From Paramagnetospirillum marisnigri (GTDB lineage Bacteria; Pseudomonadota; Alphaproteobacteria; Rhodospirillales; Magnetospirillaceae), in contig NZ_LWQT01000038.1 of assembly GCF_001650715.1 (NCBI RefSeq), positions 1-64,000 on the forward strand: DNA of 64,000 bases. Direction: 5' to 3'. The notes below the pieces were generated by a model, which had not been told where the DNA came from, made no database searches, and saw only the letters and a program-made list of their open reading frames with translations. Made by a program: the position numbers and the translations under genes. Shown here in pieces: positions 52,257-60,880 of this stretch. Each line of letters opens with the position of its first letter. Position 1 is the stretch's first letter.

Positions 52257-53665
52257 GCCTCGCCCCCATGCGCCCCTATCAGAAAAAATCCGTCAACGAG
52301 GCGCTGGCCTGCCTGATGCGCAAGCGCTCGCCGATCAATGTGGTTCCGACCCGTGGAGGGAAGACCAGGATTGCCGCCCACGTCATTGGCCAGGTCACGG
52401 GCCGTGCCGGGTGGAACGTCGGTGCTTTCGTTCATCGCGTCGAGCTGCTGAAACAGGCGTCCTTGGCGCTATCCCGCGAAGACATCCCGCACGGCGCCAT
52501 CATGCCCGGCCACACCATCACCAGCCACAAGGTGCATGTCGCCAGCATTGACACAGTGCTCGCCCGCCTGTCTTCCGGCTGCTCAGATACCGCCCGCTGG
52601 CTTCTCTCCCTTGATATGGCGTGGTTGGACGAGGCTCATCACGCGGTTGCGGGCAAGTGGCTGCGGCTGGCTGAAGCCATGGCCAAGGCGCTGCTGTTCG
52701 GCTCCACCGCCACGCCGTTCCGCTCTGATGGCCAGGGCCTGGGGGACGTTTTTCACGAGGCTGTTCGCGGCCCCAGCATGCGCGAGTTGATCCAGGCTGG
52801 TTATCTGGCTGACTTCGCCGTGCTGGCTCCGCCCACTCGCATTGATCTTTCCACCGTCAAGACCCGTGGCGGCGACTTTGCTCAGGAGGAGCTTCAGGCC
52901 CTCCTCGACAATCCTGATTTCATCCGCGCTCCGCTTCGGGCATATGGCCGTTTCGCCCAGGGCGAATCCTGCGTGGTGTTCTGCGCGGGAGTTGCCCATG
53001 CGGAGGCCACTGCCGAGGCGTTCCGCGCCGCCGGATGGCGGGCGGTCAGCATCGACGGCAACACTCCAGCCGCCCAGCGCGCCGCCGCCCTCGACGGTCT
53101 GGCAGACGGCAGCGTCCAGGTGGTGACGAGCTGCGACCTGATCAGCGAGGGAACAGACCTTCCAGAGGTCGGCTGTGCCATCCTCGCCCGCCCAACCAAG
53201 TCCACCCAGCTTTTCATGCAGCAGGCTGGGCGCCCGCTGACGCCCCATACCGACAAAGGCCGGGCCCTGATCATCGATCTGGTGCGCAACGTCGCCGCCC
53301 ACGGAATGATCGATGCTGACCGGCCGTGGACCCTGGATGGCGGCGTGAAGGGACTGGAGCGCCAGGTCCCAGGAACTATCAGGTGCCCGACCTGCTGGCG
53401 CGTCATCGGATCCGCTGAAGCCGGAGAATTATGCCCGAGCTGCGGCACCAAATACCCAGCCCGCACCGCCATCATCACCCCCGGCGACCGCAATGCCTTC
53501 GCCTCGGTCGGCCGCCTTGCCATCGACGATATCCACCGCCTTCCCCTGGTCAAGGTGCTGGAGCACGTAACCAGCCGCCAGCACATCGCCACCATCGCCA
53601 AGATCAAGGGCATTTCCGACAAGGCGTGGATCGAGCGGACGGCCAAGGATAGGAGGGTGGGATGA
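52253..53665 (+). CDS. SF2 helicase with C-terminal zinc knuckle
   Basis: The 470-residue protein has Walker A PTRGGKT (32-38), DEAH (126-129) in WLDEAHH, GSTATPF (150-156), motif V region TSCDLISEGTDLPEV and a motif VI with QQAGR where the usual second Arg is Thr (Q322, G325, R326, T329). A C-terminal CPTC...CPSC pair may bind zinc. It probably remodels DNA in phage replication or recombination. It overlaps the antirepressor stop (ATGA). Confidence 0.88.
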   Translation: MSLAPMRPYQKKSVNEALACLMRKRSPINVVPTRGGKTRIAAHVIGQVTGRAGWNVGAFVHRVELLKQASLALSREDIPHGAIMPGHTITSHKVHVASIDTVLARLSSGCSDTARWLLSLDMAWLDEAHHAVAGKWLRLAEAMAKALLFGSTATPFRSDGQGLGDVFHEAVRGPSMRELIQAGYLADFAVLAPPTRIDLSTVKTRGGDFAQEELQALLDNPDFIRAPLRAYGRFAQGESCVVFCAGVAHAEATAEAFRAAGWRAVSIDGNTPAAQRAAALDGLADGSVQVVTSCDLISEGTDLPEVGCAILARPTKSTQLFMQQAGRPLTPHTDKGRALIIDLVRNVAAHGMIDADRPWTLDGGVKGLERQVPGTIRCPTCWRVIGSAEAGELCPSCGTKYPARTAIITPGDRNAFASVGRLAIDDIHRLPLVKVLEHVTSRQHIATIAKIKGISDKAWIERTAKDRRVG

Positions 53666-53787
53666 GCCGCACATACGGATATGTCTGCTCTGACACAGAG
53701 ATCGCCACCGGCGGGAGTGCCACAACGAAAGGAGATGCTGGCTACCCAGCTTCCGCCGGTGGTGTAGCGCGGAGGGACGTGGAATGA
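53662..53787 (+). CDS. 41-residue coupled ORF
   Basis: A short frame (MSRTYGYVCSDTEIATGGSA...) with an ATGA overlap to both the helicase stop and the next methyltransferase start. It has no recognised domain. The double overlap is the only evidence, so it is tentative. Confidence 0.4.
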   Translation: MSRTYGYVCSDTEIATGGSATTKGDAGYPASAGGVARRDVE

Positions 53788-54413
53788 GCCAGAACACCTC
53801 CACCGCCGTCATGCAGCGCCGCCGGGAGCCGGCCGACAGCCTGGACTATTTCCCGACGCCGCCATGGGCCACCAGAGCCCTATGCGAGCGGGTCGTTGCC
53901 TCCGGCCTAATCGGCGGTCTATCCGCCTGGGAACCAGCCTGCGGGAATGGCCACATGGCCCGGCCGCTGGCTGAGTATTTCGGGTCCGTCACCGCAAGCG
54001 ATGTTCACCCTTATGGCTTTGGCCAGGTGATGGATTTCCTGTTTCCATCCCCGCCGCCGGTCGAACCGGACTGGATCATCACCAACCCGCCTTTTCGGCT
54101 GGCCGCCGAGTTCGTTCACCGCGGCCTGGGCATCGCCCGGCAGGGTGTTGCGATGCTGGTGAGAACCGCATTCCTGGAGGGCGTCGAGCGCCACGCCAGC
54201 CTGTTCAGTGTCCATCGCCCGTGGGCTGTCATGCAGTTCGCTGAGCGCGTGCCGATGGTCAAGGGGCGGCTGGATAAATCCTCCAGCAGCGCCACCAGCT
54301 ATTGCTGGATCGTCTGGCGCACCGACGTTCGGGTGAATGACACCGCCATGTTCTGGATAGCGCCCTGCCGGAAGCGGCTGGAGCGGGACGAAGACTATCA
54401 GGTGGTGGCATGA
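53784..54413 (+). CDS. Phage class I DNA methyltransferase
   Basis: The 209-residue protein has SAM-binding WEPACGNGHMARPL (about 49-62) and the catalytic NPPF (about 101-104), the order of adenine-N6 or cytosine-N4 DNA methyltransferases. The first 25 residues hold the phage-typical DYFPTPPWAT. It is smaller than many relatives and likely recognises a short target. It overlaps the 41-codon ORF and the replication gene. Confidence 0.85.
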   Translation: MSQNTSTAVMQRRREPADSLDYFPTPPWATRALCERVVASGLIGGLSAWEPACGNGHMARPLAEYFGSVTASDVHPYGFGQVMDFLFPSPPPVEPDWIITNPPFRLAAEFVHRGLGIARQGVAMLVRTAFLEGVERHASLFSVHRPWAVMQFAERVPMVKGRLDKSSSSATSYCWIVWRTDVRVNDTAMFWIAPCRKRLERDEDYQVVA

Positions 54414-55255
54414 GCGGATTCATCCTGCTGCACCGCGACCTGATCGGTAACCCGCAGTTTCGCGGAAAAGACGATGAATACGCCGCCATTTGGCTGATCA
54501 CCAACGCCGCTTGGGAGCCAACCACCGCGCGGGTGGCCGGAAAGCTAATCAGCCTAGACCGGGGCCAATGCTGTTTCGCCACATCGTTCCTGGCCCAAGC
54601 ATGGGAGTGCAGCAAGGCGACCGCACATGCCCGGCTAAGACATTTTGAGAAAAACGGATTTATCCGAACGGAGGTCCGAACGGGCATCACAGTCATAACC
54701 GTTTGTAAATACGCAGATTATCAACCTTCCACAAACGCTCCCCGAACGCACGTCCGAACGAGCCCCGAACGCTCCCCGAACGACGTCCGAACGAAGAAGA
54801 ATGAAGTTAATGAAGTTAATGAAGTTAATGAAGATACTGCTGCTGCTGCGCGCGCGGACGTGAACGCTGTTCTCGACCAATCCCGCCTTGTCGGCAAAAC
54901 GGTCCTCTCGCTGATGGGGATCGATCTCACGAAGCTGGATGCCGCCCACTGGCTCAGCAAGCTCGACCGCGCTGCGACGTGGCTTGCTGACGGCTTCGAC
55001 CCTGACCTGGACATCTATCCGGCCGTGAACGCCGTTCTCGACCGGGAGCGCTTGTCCAAAAACGACCCGTCATGGGTTCCTGCCTCGCTGAGGTATTTCG
55101 ACCGCGCCATCGCTGATCGACGCGTGGAGCGAAGCAATAAGCTTTCTTGCCGTGATGCCGTCCCGGTTGGAAGCCACCGTCCCCACCCCAAATCGGCATC
55201 AGCGGCATTCGACCGCCTTGACGCCGAGCTTGCCGCCAGGAGGGCTCCTGAATGA
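54410..55255 (+). CDS. Phage replication protein with internal origin
   Basis: The 281-residue protein has a winged helix N-terminal domain (about 50-100, FATSFLAQAWECSKATAHAR, LRHFEKNGFIRTEVRTG), a linker containing the iteron and AT-rich bases, and a helical C-terminus (ADVNAVLDQSRLVGKT). This is the layout of lambda O-type initiators. The stretch NEVNEVNEVNED is encoded by the AT-rich repeats and may have little protein role. The next gene would be the helicase-loader position. Confidence 0.78.
   Translation: MSGFILLHRDLIGNPQFRGKDDEYAAIWLITNAAWEPTTARVAGKLISLDRGQCCFATSFLAQAWECSKATAHARLRHFEKNGFIRTEVRTGITVITVCKYADYQPSTNAPRTHVRTSPERSPNDVRTKKNEVNEVNEVNEDTAAAARADVNAVLDQSRLVGKTVLSLMGIDLTKLDAAHWLSKLDRAATWLADGFDPDLDIYPAVNAVLDRERLSKNDPSWVPASLRYFDRAIADRRVERSNKLSCRDAVPVGSHRPHPKSASAAFDRLDAELAARRAPE
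54742..54793. repeat. Iteron array of the phage origin
   Basis: CCGAACG occurs at 54742, 54754, 54765, 54776 and 54787, at 12, 11, 11 and 11-base steps, about one helical turn. Two more copies at 54664 and 54676 lie upstream. They sit inside the replication gene, as in lambda. Confidence 0.75.
54794..54835. repeat. AT-rich unwinding element next to the iterons
   Basis: Three direct repeats of GAAGTTAAT (9 bp) within an AT-rich tract follow the iterons directly. Such tracts melt first at iteron-type origins. The region also codes for part of the replication protein. Confidence 0.65.
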
Positions 55256-55881
55256 ACGCCATTGCTCCCGCCCGTCTGTCCATGCCCGTCGCGGCGAAGC
55301 ACCGCGCAATTCTGGCGGAAAGCCTCAATGGAAGTGCCCCGACAATCGCCGACAACGACCCTCTGATCCCGGCCGAGGAATGCCGGGCCATCGTGGCCGA
55401 GATGACCGCCGCCCTCGGACGCTGCGATCCTGAAATCGCCGCCAAGCATGCCCGCCTGATCGTGGCCAGCTATGGCGGACAGAAGCCCGATGACCCGGAC
55501 GGCTACATCCGCATGATCACCACGTCGGTTGCCCAGTGCCCGCCCGATCTGCTGACAAGGCTCGTCGACGAAGTCCCCCGCCGCCACCCCCGATATCTGC
55601 CGAGCAAGGGCGAAGTCGACGCCGTGGTATCCGATCTGACGCGGCCCAGGTCCAATGCCCGCCAGATTGCTCAGGCTCACATTGCCGCCCATGCCAAGCG
55701 GGACACTGCCGGAGATGAGGCGAAGCGCCACGCCGCCTGGGAAGCCAGGCTGTCGCCGTCCGAGCGGGAAGCTTTGGCCCGTGTGCGGGAAGCGCGGGCT
55801 CGGGGAGAGAGCATCGCCAGCCTGATCGGCGGGAATGGCCCCAATGCCATGCCGCTGCATCCCCAGGAGGCGCGGCGATGA
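55252..55881 (+). CDS. Phage protein in the helicase-loader position
   Basis: A 209-residue helical protein with AKHARLIVASYGGQKPDDPD, TSVAQCPPDLLTRLVDEVPR and YLPSKGEV in the middle. Similar unnamed proteins follow O-type replication genes in related phages. Helicase loader is possible from context but not from a motif. It overlaps both neighbours (ATGA). Confidence 0.6.
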   Translation: MNAIAPARLSMPVAAKHRAILAESLNGSAPTIADNDPLIPAEECRAIVAEMTAALGRCDPEIAAKHARLIVASYGGQKPDDPDGYIRMITTSVAQCPPDLLTRLVDEVPRRHPRYLPSKGEVDAVVSDLTRPRSNARQIAQAHIAAHAKRDTAGDEAKRHAAWEARLSPSEREALARVREARARGESIASLIGGNGPNAMPLHPQEARR

Positions 55882-56039
55882 TCTGCGCCCACTGCAAACA
55901 ACCCGCCTCCGCCGGGTCTCCGCTGATCCAGTACGGCGGTCGGCGGTCCGGCCCGAAGCATCTTCATCGGTCCTGCTGGGTGGCTATCGCCGTTGAGATG
56001 GCGAACGCTGCTCGCGCGGCCCTTGAGATGGCCCGATGA
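55878..56039 (+). CDS. 53-residue zinc-finger-like phage protein
   Basis: The frame reads MICAHCKQPASAGSPLIQYG and later HLHRSCW, giving CxxC and H-x-x-x-C spacing that could hold zinc. It is coupled by ATGA overlaps to both neighbours, with AGGAGGCG before the start. It is short but credible. Function unknown. Confidence 0.6.
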   Translation: MICAHCKQPASAGSPLIQYGGRRSGPKHLHRSCWVAIAVEMANAARAALEMAR

Positions 56040-56242
56040 GCATCCGCAGCAGCCTCGCCCGTTTCGTCCAGTCCGGGCCGACCGATATAGCCGAGCTGAT
56101 GGAGATGGCCAGAGATGCATGGCGCAACCATGGGCCAGTGGTGCTGTGGCTTGACACCATCAACGACGATTGGACCAAGCAAACCATCATCAACGAGGCT
56201 ACGCGCCAGTACGGCGCCCGGCCTAAAAGGGGGAAAGCATGA
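56036..56242 (+). CDS. 68-residue phage protein
   Basis: A small helical protein (MSIRSSLARFVQSGPTDIAE, RNHGPVVLWLDTINDDWTKQ) overlapping both neighbours by ATGA. No family is recognised. Confidence 0.6.
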   Translation: MSIRSSLARFVQSGPTDIAELMEMARDAWRNHGPVVLWLDTINDDWTKQTIINEATRQYGARPKRGKA

Positions 56243-56904
56243 GCAGAAAACGAGGCCGGAACCGCAAGCCAGTTATCGACCGGGAGCCCAACGGGAGAGC
56301 GCGTCGCGTCCAGACCGATCACATCATCCCCCTTGCCGCGCTGGCCCAGCGGGCCACGGCTCTGGGGATCGACGTCGAAGCGCTGATCCACCACGGCTCC
56401 GAAGCCGTCTCCGCCATCTGCCGCGACCCTGGGGCCGGGACGGCTCTTGGGCGGCTGACCTGGAAAACTCACAACGACGGAAGCAGGGAACGGCGGGTTG
56501 GTGACTTCGGTTCCGGGCCGGAGGAGTGGATCACCGCCGACATGGAGGCGGCGGCCGAGGAGTATCGCACCCTGTGGGTCCGGTGGTACCGGATGGTCGG
56601 CCTTCCCCGCCGCCACCCTCAGGGCATGGCGCTGGAGCGACGGGACAAGGGAGAGGAGGCCTCCGACGCTGCTACCGACGACGCAGTGATCCGCGTTGGC
56701 CAGCGCATGGCTGATGCCGATGCCGCCCTGTTGTCCTGCCGACAGTCTCGCCTCGTGCTTGCCGTCATCGACAGTGTGTTGATCGACAACATCGCTCCAG
56801 ATGGCCTGGTCCTGGGTGAGCGGTCCGCCGCCCTGTCCGCCTTGCGCCGCGGCCTCGATGCCCTGTCCCAGGTGCTGCTGAGGGGGAGAAAGAACACCGC
56901 ATGA
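56239..56904 (+). CDS. Phage protein in the Q (late regulator) position
   Basis: The 221-residue product has a basic N-terminus (MSRKRGRNRKPVIDREPNG) and a helical body (WVRWYRMVGLPRRHPQ, VGQRMADADAALLSCRQSRL). It is the last gene before the terminator at 56966-57003 and the packaging genes. The position is that of lambda Q, whose product lets polymerase pass the late terminator. The assignment is positional; no Q motif is visible. Confidence 0.5.
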   Translation: MSRKRGRNRKPVIDREPNGRARRVQTDHIIPLAALAQRATALGIDVEALIHHGSEAVSAICRDPGAGTALGRLTWKTHNDGSRERRVGDFGSGPEEWITADMEAAAEEYRTLWVRWYRMVGLPRRHPQGMALERRDKGEEASDAATDDAVIRVGQRMADADAALLSCRQSRLVLAVIDSVLIDNIAPDGLVLGERSAALSALRRGLDALSQVLLRGRKNTA

Positions 56905-56965
56905 TGCGATGAGCGTTGACATCCTCAATATGTTGTGCGATGTCATAAATGCACGTTGACGATCT

Positions 56966-57003
56966 AGCGCCCGGAGCCCACCAGCTTCCGGGCGCTTTCC
57001 GTT
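56966..57003 (+). terminator. Terminator before the late (packaging) genes
   Basis: AGCGCCCGGA and TCCGGGCGCT form a perfect 10-bp stem with an 11-base loop, followed by TTCCGTTT. A TTGACA at 56916 upstream may be the -35 of a late promoter, with no convincing -10. The layout resembles the lambda late promoter-terminator unit. Confidence 0.65.
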
Positions 57004-57014
57004 TCGGAGGAACG

Positions 57015-57449
57015 ATGCCGAGGCTGTCGATGCTCAGGACGCGCCTCGGAACGCTGGACAGTCGGACGGGCTCCGTCATCCAGCCAATGACCCGTGAGCA
57101 GGCTGACGCGGTGCGTCGGGCCGACTTGGACCGAGCCAGGGCCAATGACCCGATTCGGAAGCTCTACAAGACCAGCCGATGGAAGCAGCTTCGCACCACC
57201 CTCTACGTCGAGCGCGGAGGCCGGTGCGAGTGTGGTTGCGGATGCCTGACCGTCCTGTACGAGCGGGAGGCCAGCCCGTCAACGCCTGTAGCAGTGTTCG
57301 ACCACATAGAGGGCGCCAGGGAGCGGCCCGACCTGTTCTTCGACCCATCCCACATCCGCCTCATGGCCAAGCCGTGCCACGACCGACGCACCGCGAGGGA
57401 TCAGGGGTTCGCGAAGGGGGTAGGGGGGGGTAAATCTCTGGGGGTCTGA
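57015..57449 (+). CDS. HNH endonuclease of the packaging module
   Basis: A 144-residue protein with VERGGRCECGCGCLTVLY, AVFDHIEGARERPD and PSHIRLMAKPCHDRRT. The first His (DHI) and the last (CH) fit HNH, while the usual middle Asn is replaced in DPSHIRLM. HNH enzymes next to terminase help cut phage DNA at packaging. The ATG at 57015 follows CGGAGGAACG. Confidence 0.8.
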   Translation: MPRLSMLRTRLGTLDSRTGSVIQPMTREQADAVRRADLDRARANDPIRKLYKTSRWKQLRTTLYVERGGRCECGCGCLTVLYEREASPSTPVAVFDHIEGARERPDLFFDPSHIRLMAKPCHDRRTARDQGFAKGVGGGKSLGV

Positions 57450-57533
57450 CGGCCGCGTACCGCCGCCCTTCCCATCCAGAGGTTTTTTCTTTCCGTTTGA
57501 ATTCACGACTCGGCCAGTTTGAGGTAATCAAAG

Positions 57534-57881
57534 ATGCCGCGTGGTGGTGCCCGTCCCGGAGCCGGCCGCCCGAAGAAGTCTGCCAGCGCGCCGAAGCCGA
57601 TGTCCAAGGCCGAGAAGGTTCTGGCCAAGGCCAAGCCGGGATCGAAGGCGTCCGTCAGCGCGAAGGAGTTCTTGGAGTCGGTGTTCAACAGCACTGACGT
57701 TGACATGGCGCTTCGGGTTCGGGCTGCCCAGATCGTTCTTGATGCTGAAACGAAGGCAGGACCGGCGGCATCGGCTCCGGGCAAGAAGGCTCAGGCCGAC
57801 GCTGCTGCGAAAACTGCTGCGAGCGCCGGAAATCCGTTCGCTCCTCCAGCCGCTCCAAAGCTGTTGATCAACAACGGGTGA
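57534..57881 (+). CDS. Terminase small subunit-like protein
   Basis: The 115-residue protein starts MPRGGARPGAGRPKKSASAP, a basic motif typical of TerS, and has a helical middle (AEKVLAKAKPGSKASVSAKE, DMALRVRAAQIVLDAETKAG). TerS recognises phage DNA and feeds it to TerL. It precedes TerL by 4 bases. The Ala/Pro-rich tail is variable. Confidence 0.75.
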   Translation: MPRGGARPGAGRPKKSASAPKPMSKAEKVLAKAKPGSKASVSAKEFLESVFNSTDVDMALRVRAAQIVLDAETKAGPAASAPGKKAQADAAAKTAASAGNPFAPPAAPKLLINNG

Positions 57882-57885
57882 CCCG

Positions 57886-59568
57886 ATGGATTGGACAACG
57901 GCCTGCCCGGACTGGGAGGATCGCATCCTTTCCGGCCGTTCGCTGGTGCCGTGCCCTCCGCTGTTCCCCGACGAGGCTGCCGCTGCCCTGGACGTGTTCA
58001 AGCGGCTGCGGATCGTGGACGCGCCCGGAAGCCCAACGATGGGAGAGGCGTGCAGGCCGTGGGTGTTCGACTTGGTCGCGGCGGTGTTCGGGGCCTATGA
58101 CGCCGCGAACGCGCGCCGCCTCATCAATGACTTTTTTCTCCTGATCTCCAAGAAGAACAGCAAATCCACCATCGCCGCCGGGATCATGATAACCGCCCTT
58201 CTGCGAAATTGGCGGATGTCGGCAGAATTGATCATCCTGGCACCCACTATTGAGGTGGCGAACAATTCGGCCAAGCCCGCCATGGACATGGTCCGCGCCG
58301 ATCCTGACCTTGAGGTTTTGCTTCGAGCCATTCCGCACCAGCGAACTATCGAACACCGCACCACCGGGGCTACTCTCAAGATCGTTGCCGCCGACTCTGA
58401 CGTGGTTTCCGGGAAAAAGGCATCCTGCATCCTGGTGGATGAGGTCTGGCTTTTCGGAAAGCGCGGTAATGCTGAGAACATGCTTCGGGAGGCCACCGGT
58501 GGGCTTGCCAGCCGCCCAGAAGGCTTTGTCATTGGGCTATCAACCCAGAGCGACGAGCCGCCTGCTGGCGTGTTCAAGCAATCGCTGGACCGGTTCCGCG
58601 ACATTCGCGACGGCAAGCTGATCGCCCCCAGGTCGATGGGTGTCCTATACGAGTTTCCGAAGCGGCTTTTGGAGAGCGGAGATTACCGAAAGCCGGAGAA
58701 TTTCGGCATCACAAACCCCAACCTCGGGGCGTCGGTCGATCACCAGTTCTTGCTCGACAAAATCGCCGAGGCTGAACGGGCAGGGCCGGAATCACTCAAC
58801 GGCTTCTTGGCCAAGCACCTCAACGTAGAGATCGGGCTGAACCTCCGCTCCGACCGCTGGGCCGGGGCCGATTTTTGGCCTGACCGGGCCGACGAGACCT
58901 TGACCCTGGATGCGTTGCTTGAGCGCTCCGAGGTGGTAGTGGTCGGCATTGACGGCGGCGGCCTGGATGATCTGCTTGGGCTCTGCGTCATGGGCCGGTG
59001 CCGGGAGACGCGGCGCTGGCTGTCCTGGCACCACGCCTGGGCGCACCAGATCGTGCTGGAGCGCCGGAAGTCCGAGGCGTCGAAGCTGCGGGACTTTGAG
59101 CGCGACGGCGATCTGACCATCGTCAACCAGCCGGGTGACGACGTGCAGGCGGTGGCTGATCTGGTGTTCCGGATCGAGGATGCCGGGCTTCTGGCCGAAA
59201 AGGGCGTCGGGGTCGATGCCGCTGGAATTGGCGATATCGTCGATGAGCTGACGGCCCGAGAAATGGACATCGAGCGGATTGTGGGAATCTCGCAGGGCTG
59301 GCGCCTGGGCGCGGCTATCAAGACCACCGAGCGAAAGGTTGCAGGCGGAGACATCATCCATGGTGGCCGCCCCTTGATGGCGTGGTGCGTCGGCAATGCC
59401 AGGGTTGAGCCGAAAGGCAATGCCATCCTCATCACTAAGCAGGCCAGCGGCACGGCGAAGATTGACCCGCTGATGGCGATGTTCAGCGCTGTGTCTCTGA
59501 TGGCCATTAACCCGCAAGCTCGGGCCGTGAACATTGACTCACTGGTCGCCGCCATAGGCGGATTCTGA
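57886..59568 (+). CDS. Terminase large subunit
   Basis: The 560-residue motor-nuclease has Walker A-like SKKNSKST (88-95), Walker B CILVDE (181-186, in ASCILVDEVWLFG), a coupling motif near GLSTQSDEPPAG and a C-terminal RNase H-like nuclease with GIDGGGLDDLLGL. It packages DNA into proheads. Clear HK97-group terminase by length and order. Confidence 0.93.
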   Translation: MDWTTACPDWEDRILSGRSLVPCPPLFPDEAAAALDVFKRLRIVDAPGSPTMGEACRPWVFDLVAAVFGAYDAANARRLINDFFLLISKKNSKSTIAAGIMITALLRNWRMSAELIILAPTIEVANNSAKPAMDMVRADPDLEVLLRAIPHQRTIEHRTTGATLKIVAADSDVVSGKKASCILVDEVWLFGKRGNAENMLREATGGLASRPEGFVIGLSTQSDEPPAGVFKQSLDRFRDIRDGKLIAPRSMGVLYEFPKRLLESGDYRKPENFGITNPNLGASVDHQFLLDKIAEAERAGPESLNGFLAKHLNVEIGLNLRSDRWAGADFWPDRADETLTLDALLERSEVVVVGIDGGGLDDLLGLCVMGRCRETRRWLSWHHAWAHQIVLERRKSEASKLRDFERDGDLTIVNQPGDDVQAVADLVFRIEDAGLLAEKGVGVDAAGIGDIVDELTAREMDIERIVGISQGWRLGAAIKTTERKVAGGDIIHGGRPLMAWCVGNARVEPKGNAILITKQASGTAKIDPLMAMFSAVSLMAINPQARAVNIDSLVAAIGGF

Positions 59569-59578
59569 GGAATAAAGC

Positions 59579-60880
59579 ATGGGATTCTTCGGCCGCCTGT
59601 TCGAACGCCGGTCAGGCGTCGTCGATCCGCGTCACCCGCGCGATCCGGTATTGGCCGATCTGTTCGGCGCCCTGTCATCGACGGCGGCGGGGGTCAGCGT
59701 CACGCCTGAGTCTGCCCTCAACTGCCCGGCGGTGTACGCCTCGGTCGGCCTCATGGCCGACATGGTCGGCACCATTCCGCTGGATCTGTTCGAGCGAGTT
59801 GGTGATGATGCCCGACAGCGCGCGACAGACCACCCTCTTCATGCCCTGGTTCATGACAGGCCAAATTCCTGGCAGACCTCGGCGGAATGGCGCCAGGAGG
59901 GCGTGTTCCACCTCTGCCAGCACGGCAACGCCTATTCGCGCATCCGCTGGGCCGGGGCCTATCCAGTGGCGCTGGAACCGCTGCACCCGTCGCGGGTTGG
60001 CGTCTATCGTCGCCGAACCGGCGGCCATGCCTACCAGTACAACCCGCCCGAAGGCCCCTCGGAAATCCTGCTGCCCGGAGAGGTGCTTCACATCAAGCGG
60101 CGCCCGTTCGACCGTGATGGCCTGATCGGGATTTCGCCGGTCGTCCAAAATCGCCAAATGATCGGCCTGGCCATCGCCGCCGCTGAATTCCTGGCCCGGT
60201 TTTTCGCCAACAACGCCATGCCGAAAAAAGGCATCAAGGCACCGGCTGGCATGACGCCGGAAAGCATCAAGTCTCTGCGCGAGGCCTGGGAAAAGCAGCA
60301 TCTGGGCCTGGAGAACGCGCATCGTCTGGCGTTTTTCTACGGTGGCATGGAGCCGGTCGACCTGGGGCAGACCAACCATGACGGCGAGGTGGTGGCGCTT
60401 TACCGGACTCTGGTGGCAGACATCGCCAGCAAGATTTTCGGAATCCCTCCCCATCTGATCGGCGAAACCGAGAAGTCCACCTCCTGGGGCACCGGGATCG
60501 AGCAGCAATCCATCGGCTTCCTGACCTACTTCGTCAGGCCCTGGTTCGAGGTTTGGGAGCAGGCCCTTGACCGGGCGCTTCTGACCGATCAGTCGCGCAA
60601 GCGCTATTTCTTCGAATTCAACGCTGACGGCCTGCTGCGCGGCGACTTCAAGGCCCGGATGGAGGGCTACGCCCTGATGATCCAGTGGGGCCTGATGACT
60701 CCCAACGAGGTCCGCCGCCTGATGAATCTGCCCGCCATCCCTGGCGGCGATAGCCGGCTGCAGCCACTCAACATGGCCCCGGCCGAGAAGATCATGGACA
60801 TCCTGCTCAAGCCAGCCGCCCAGGCGACTCGGGCGCTGGAGCAACTGACCGGCCAGGAGGCCACCGAAAATGGACATTGA
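59579..60880 (+). CDS. HK97-type portal protein
   Basis: The 433-residue protein has NCPAVYASVGLMADMVGTIP (about 42-61), HALVHDRPNSWQTSAEWRQE and LIGETEKSTSWGTGIEQQSI, all typical of HK97-family portals. It forms the ring through which DNA enters the head. The next gene, the protease, overlaps its 3' end by 11 bases. Confidence 0.93.
   Translation: MGFFGRLFERRSGVVDPRHPRDPVLADLFGALSSTAAGVSVTPESALNCPAVYASVGLMADMVGTIPLDLFERVGDDARQRATDHPLHALVHDRPNSWQTSAEWRQEGVFHLCQHGNAYSRIRWAGAYPVALEPLHPSRVGVYRRRTGGHAYQYNPPEGPSEILLPGEVLHIKRRPFDRDGLIGISPVVQNRQMIGLAIAAAEFLARFFANNAMPKKGIKAPAGMTPESIKSLREAWEKQHLGLENAHRLAFFYGGMEPVDLGQTNHDGEVVALYRTLVADIASKIFGIPPHLIGETEKSTSWGTGIEQQSIGFLTYFVRPWFEVWEQALDRALLTDQSRKRYFFEFNADGLLRGDFKARMEGYALMIQWGLMTPNEVRRLMNLPAIPGGDSRLQPLNMAPAEKIMDILLKPAAQATRALEQLTGQEATENGH

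Noticed and set aside
54742-54835. Possible CRISPR-like or simple satellite repeat
   Set aside because: The units are 7 and 9 bases without unique spacers of CRISPR size, and their place inside the replication gene fits an iteron origin instead.
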